A model generated the notes under the pieces. That model saw only the letters and a program-made list of their open reading frames with translations. It had not been told where the DNA came from and did not search any database. From the NCBI GenBank assembly GCA_023145375.1, contig JAGLDY010000057.1, forward strand, positions 1 through 42,464: a DNA stretch of 42,464 bases. The letters are read 5' to 3'. The position numbers and the translations under genes were made by a program. Shown one piece after another: positions 40,244 through 42,464 of this stretch. How positions within the stretch are numbered: the first letter of the stretch is position 1; every line of letters begins with the position of its first letter. The stretch comes from Candidatus Sabulitectum sp. GTDB taxonomy: Bacteria; Fermentibacterota; Fermentibacteria; Fermentibacterales; JCC-6.

Positions 40244-41959
40244 TTATATACTGCAGAGCAGGTAAGGTATGAGACCGGCAACAGCAAGGCTCCCGTCGGA
40301 GATAACTCTCACCGACAGTTCTGATGGAAATGATTCTTTCTCTAAATACAGATATGCCCATATCAAAACAACCGGGGCAGCAACAAAGCCCAGTGCACAC
40401 CACTGAAACTTTCCCAGCAGAACGGCAATGAACTGTACCAGTCCGCCAGCAGTAGCGCTTGTAAGAAGGATCTTTCTGCATCTTACGGCGCCCAGGTGCA
40501 GTGGAAGAGTATCCATCCCAAGCAGTGCGTCTCCCTGAAGATCCACAAGGTCTAGAAACAATGACCTGCTGAAAAATAGAAAGGCAAGGGATACGGGCCA
40601 GATGAACAGTCTCAAACTGAAGTCCAGTCCTGCGAGGGATACCGCCGGCAGAATACAGACCAGAAAACTCCAGGCAAGGGTAAACATTATCTCTCTGGAA
40701 CCGGGTATGGTGCGAAGCAGGTCAAAGAACTGACTCTTTCTCAATAGAGGCAGAGCATAGAGGAAACAGAAAATGGTGGCCACACCGGTCCATACTATCC
40801 AGGTTGTACCAAGGGTAGACGAGAGAATGCCGGCGCCAATAAGACTCAGCAGAGCAAGGGTTAGAATGACAGGCTCATGGGACCGGATGAACTCCTGCCT
40901 CTTCTGGCTTGTCATTGTTACCTGTCTGCACTCAAGAACCGCTGTGAAATTGGTGAATGACCAGAGAAGAAGTCCTGCTGCAAACCCTGCTGTTGCCCAG
41001 CCGGAACCACCAAGTGTTCCCCCCTGAGCAAGAGCGATAACAACTGCTATTAAGGGAATATGCACACCACTGAATATCATACTCCTGAACAGGGTGCGGA
41101 TCCATCCGGAGCCCTTTGACTCTCCCTGTATCTCCAGCAGCCGTTCACGAACCTTCCGTATGCTCCAGCCAGGGGTTGAAGCTCCGGCAGAAAGCAGAAC
41201 CCTCCGGTACTGCCCAAGAGCGTTCGGATCCAGCTCGGTATGGGTTTCTACCTTAAAAACGGGAAGGCCTGTCTCGCCGGCGATCGATGCCAGTCTTTCG
41301 GTGTTAGCACTGTGGCTTCCTCCCACCACAACAACAGCATCAGCTTTTCCCAGAAGAGCCCTGAGTTCTCCCTGACGCCTTGCTGTGGAATCACAAATGG
41401 TGTTTGAGGATTCGATCTCAGGCCATCTTGCCTGAAGCAATGAAAGAATTTCAGCGAATGCCTCACAGTTCTGGGTTGTCTGTACTAGAAGAAATGGCTT
41501 TTCAAGTTCCGGAAGAGAACAGGCATCCTCAACAGATGAAACGACTCTGCCGGATGAGCCGGCACAGGAGAGTATTGCCTTCACTTCGTGGTGACCTGAG
41601 TCACCGAAGATTATCACATCATAACCGAGCTTTGACATCTTCGTTGCTATTGCCAGAGCTCTCCCCACCCGGGGGCAGGTGAGATCCTTCAATTTAAGTG
41701 GAAGTTTCCGAAGACGGTCCCGTTCCTCTAGTGTAACTCCGTGGGTACGCAGGAACAGAGTGCCGCCACTCTCATCCCAGGGTTCCGGGGATGTACCAAC
41801 ACCTCTGTCTTTAAGAGCTTCTATTACCTGCGGGTTGTGTACCAGGGGGCCGTAAACACGAAAAGGGCCTTCGCCCATCTTGATCTCTGTGACTACGCTG
41901 TCAACAGCACGGCGAACTCCCCAGCAGAAACCTGCAGTCTTTGCAACTATTACACTCAT
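40244..41959 (-). CDS. ispH: IspH (HMBPP reductase) fused to a UbiA-like prenyltransferase domain
   Basis: ATG 41959 gives 571 residues. Residues 1-275 are a complete IspH, the [4Fe-4S] enzyme that reduces HMBPP to IPP and DMAPP. Cluster cysteines are Cys12 (GFCWGV), Cys95 (LTCPRV) and Cys189 (ICDSTARRQ); substrate residues include His41, His73, the HHE at 123-125, TTQN at 161-164, and SHSAN at 215-219. Residues 290-571 form a membrane domain with 7-9 hydrophobic helices and the second UbiA motif DLVDLQGD (Asp470, 473, 477) followed by GMDTLPLHLG. The first Asp motif is degraded (NFTAVLEC, Asn337/Glu343). No Shine-Dalgarno is visible before the ATG. It is the first gene of the array down to folD. 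Confidence 0.9.
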   Translation of the reverse strand: MSVIVAKTAGFCWGVRRAVDSVVTEIKMGEGPFRVYGPLVHNPQVIEALKDRGVGTSPEPWDESGGTLFLRTHGVTLEERDRLRKLPLKLKDLTCPRVGRALAIATKMSKLGYDVIIFGDSGHHEVKAILSCAGSSGRVVSSVEDACSLPELEKPFLLVQTTQNCEAFAEILSLLQARWPEIESSNTICDSTARRQGELRALLGKADAVVVVGGSHSANTERLASIAGETGLPVFKVETHTELDPNALGQYRRVLLSAGASTPGWSIRKVRERLLEIQGESKGSGWIRTLFRSMIFSGVHIPLIAVVIALAQGGTLGGSGWATAGFAAGLLLWSFTNFTAVLECRQVTMTSQKRQEFIRSHEPVILTLALLSLIGAGILSSTLGTTWIVWTGVATIFCFLYALPLLRKSQFFDLLRTIPGSREIMFTLAWSFLVCILPAVSLAGLDFSLRLFIWPVSLAFLFFSRSLFLDLVDLQGDALLGMDTLPLHLGAVRCRKILLTSATAGGLVQFIAVLLGKFQWCALGFVAAPVVLIWAYLYLEKESFPSELSVRVISDGSLAVAGLIPYLLCSI

Positions 41960-42003
41960 GGGGCAAAGATACAAAAAAGCCGGTTGTTCCCGTTAGGAAT
42001 CTA

Positions 42004-42464
42004 CTAAAATGTTGCCTTCAGTGAGCCCCATGTGGTGTTACCCAGGAACCATGGAGGCCAACCAAAAACTCTCACGAAGTAATCACCCATGTCGCCCCAG
42101 GGTTCCCAGACGATGAAATCATCGCTGAAGAAACTGTGGACGCCAGGTGTACCGTCACCGAGGGTGGCAGGCCATCCTCCAGCACTCATCTCAGTATTGA
42201 CAAGACCCCAAAAGTTGGCCTCAGCCTCAACTATTGGTGAGTAGCAGGCAAATGTTGGTGCATAGTGGATCGCTGTGACCATTGTCTGATCAAGCTGGGT
42301 TGTAGGAGCCATGGAGTCGCCGTTCCAGATCTCAAGGTAAACATCAGAGGTATCCCATGGGTAACTTGCGTGGTGGTAGAACCAGAACTCTGACTGTTCA
42401 ACAGCACAGGAACTCATTCCTGGAACGAAGTCCTCAATATTGAACCATACACCTCTGTACATAC
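42004..42464 (-). CDS. C-terminal part of a secreted-type protein (5' end outside window)
   Basis: About 153 codons of the 3' end are visible, and the frame is open to the right edge, so the start lies outside. The sequence is rich in Trp, Tyr, Phe and Gly, has no transmembrane helix and looks extracellular. Segments include YLEIWNGDSMAP, EANFWGLVNTEMSAGG and a final GNTTWGSLKATF, which could be a conserved C-terminal tail. I do not recognise a domain. The 44 nt to the ispH-ubiA start hold a T-run but no convincing terminator stem. Confidence 0.6.
   Translation of the reverse strand, partial: MYRGVWFNIEDFVPGMSSCAVEQSEFWFYHHASYPWDTSDVYLEIWNGDSMAPTTQLDQTMVTAIHYAPTFACYSPIVEAEANFWGLVNTEMSAGGWPATLGDGTPGVHSFFSDDFIVWEPWGDMGDYFVRVFGWPPWFLGNTTWGSLKATF

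Noticed and set aside
40236..40481. 5' extension of the SH3b lipoprotein frame
   Set aside because: It lies inside ispH-ubiA, and the internal ATG yields a clean lipoprotein signal with a good ribosome site.
41960..42003. Possible terminator between the last partial gene and ispH-ubiA
   Set aside because: There is a TTTTTT run, but the only stem nearby (TTCC/GGAA) is 4 bp, too weak to call.

Overview
The window is a gene-dense bacterial chromosome segment, about 46-47% G+C by eye. Most genes lie on the minus strand in tight, overlapping operons. There are no mobile elements, phage genes or CRISPR arrays. Several signs point to an anaerobic, Gram-negative member of the FCB (Fibrobacteres-Chlorobi-Bacteroidetes) assemblage: a complete six-gene Rnf complex, a short Bacteroidetes-type primary sigma factor without region 1.1, a secreted protein with a type-IX-like C-terminal sorting domain, a DUF4837-like lipoprotein, and selenocysteine machinery. 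A candidate phylum such as Fermentibacterota is possible, but this is inference. Strong Shine-Dalgarno sites and frequent GTG/TTG starts are typical of this stretch.

Layout from the left. Positions 1-3031 hold the edge of an exopolysaccharide locus: ugd, a wbpA-type UDP-GlcNAc dehydrogenase, and an SLBB export protein cut by the window edge. Positions 3135-6397 are selA-selB. Positions 6474-8669 encode a large secreted NodB/deacetylase-like protein. Positions 8827-14136 are rnfCDGEAB. Positions 14281-14733 are nrdR, apparently leaderless. On the plus strand, tRNA-His, tRNA-Lys and tRNA-Arg and the sigma factor gene follow (14833-16054). Positions 16055-19165 (minus) hold a PEBP protein, a class V aminotransferase, a cysteine desulfurase and a DUF3343 Se/S-carrier-like protein. 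This could be a chalcogen-handling module complementing selA/selB.

Positions 19227-24015 (minus) hold a parvulin-like lipoprotein, a zinc-ribbon membrane protein, an M20 peptidase and a CDF metal transporter. They diverge from a PBP4-type D,D-carboxypeptidase (24112-25449, plus). Positions 25461-28464 (minus) hold a DUF948 protein, a DUF4837-like lipoprotein, a TPR protein, aroQ and efp. Positions 28614-41959 (minus) are one long, closely packed array: an ispH-ubiA fusion, an SH3b lipoprotein, purB, a GAF/degenerate-GGDEF protein, purL, purQ, a double-length purS, a radical SAM/DUF2344 fusion, rng, rplU and folD. The window ends inside another secreted-type protein.

The strongest points for follow-up are the IspH-UbiA fusion with a degraded first Asp motif in the UbiA half; a free-standing tandem PurS protein that looks like a covalent PurS dimer; the Se/S module; a probable CTG start on the radical SAM gene; and a promoter geometry at nrdR that predicts a leaderless mRNA. 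No gene in the window is recognisable as a selenoprotein, and neither selC nor selD is present.
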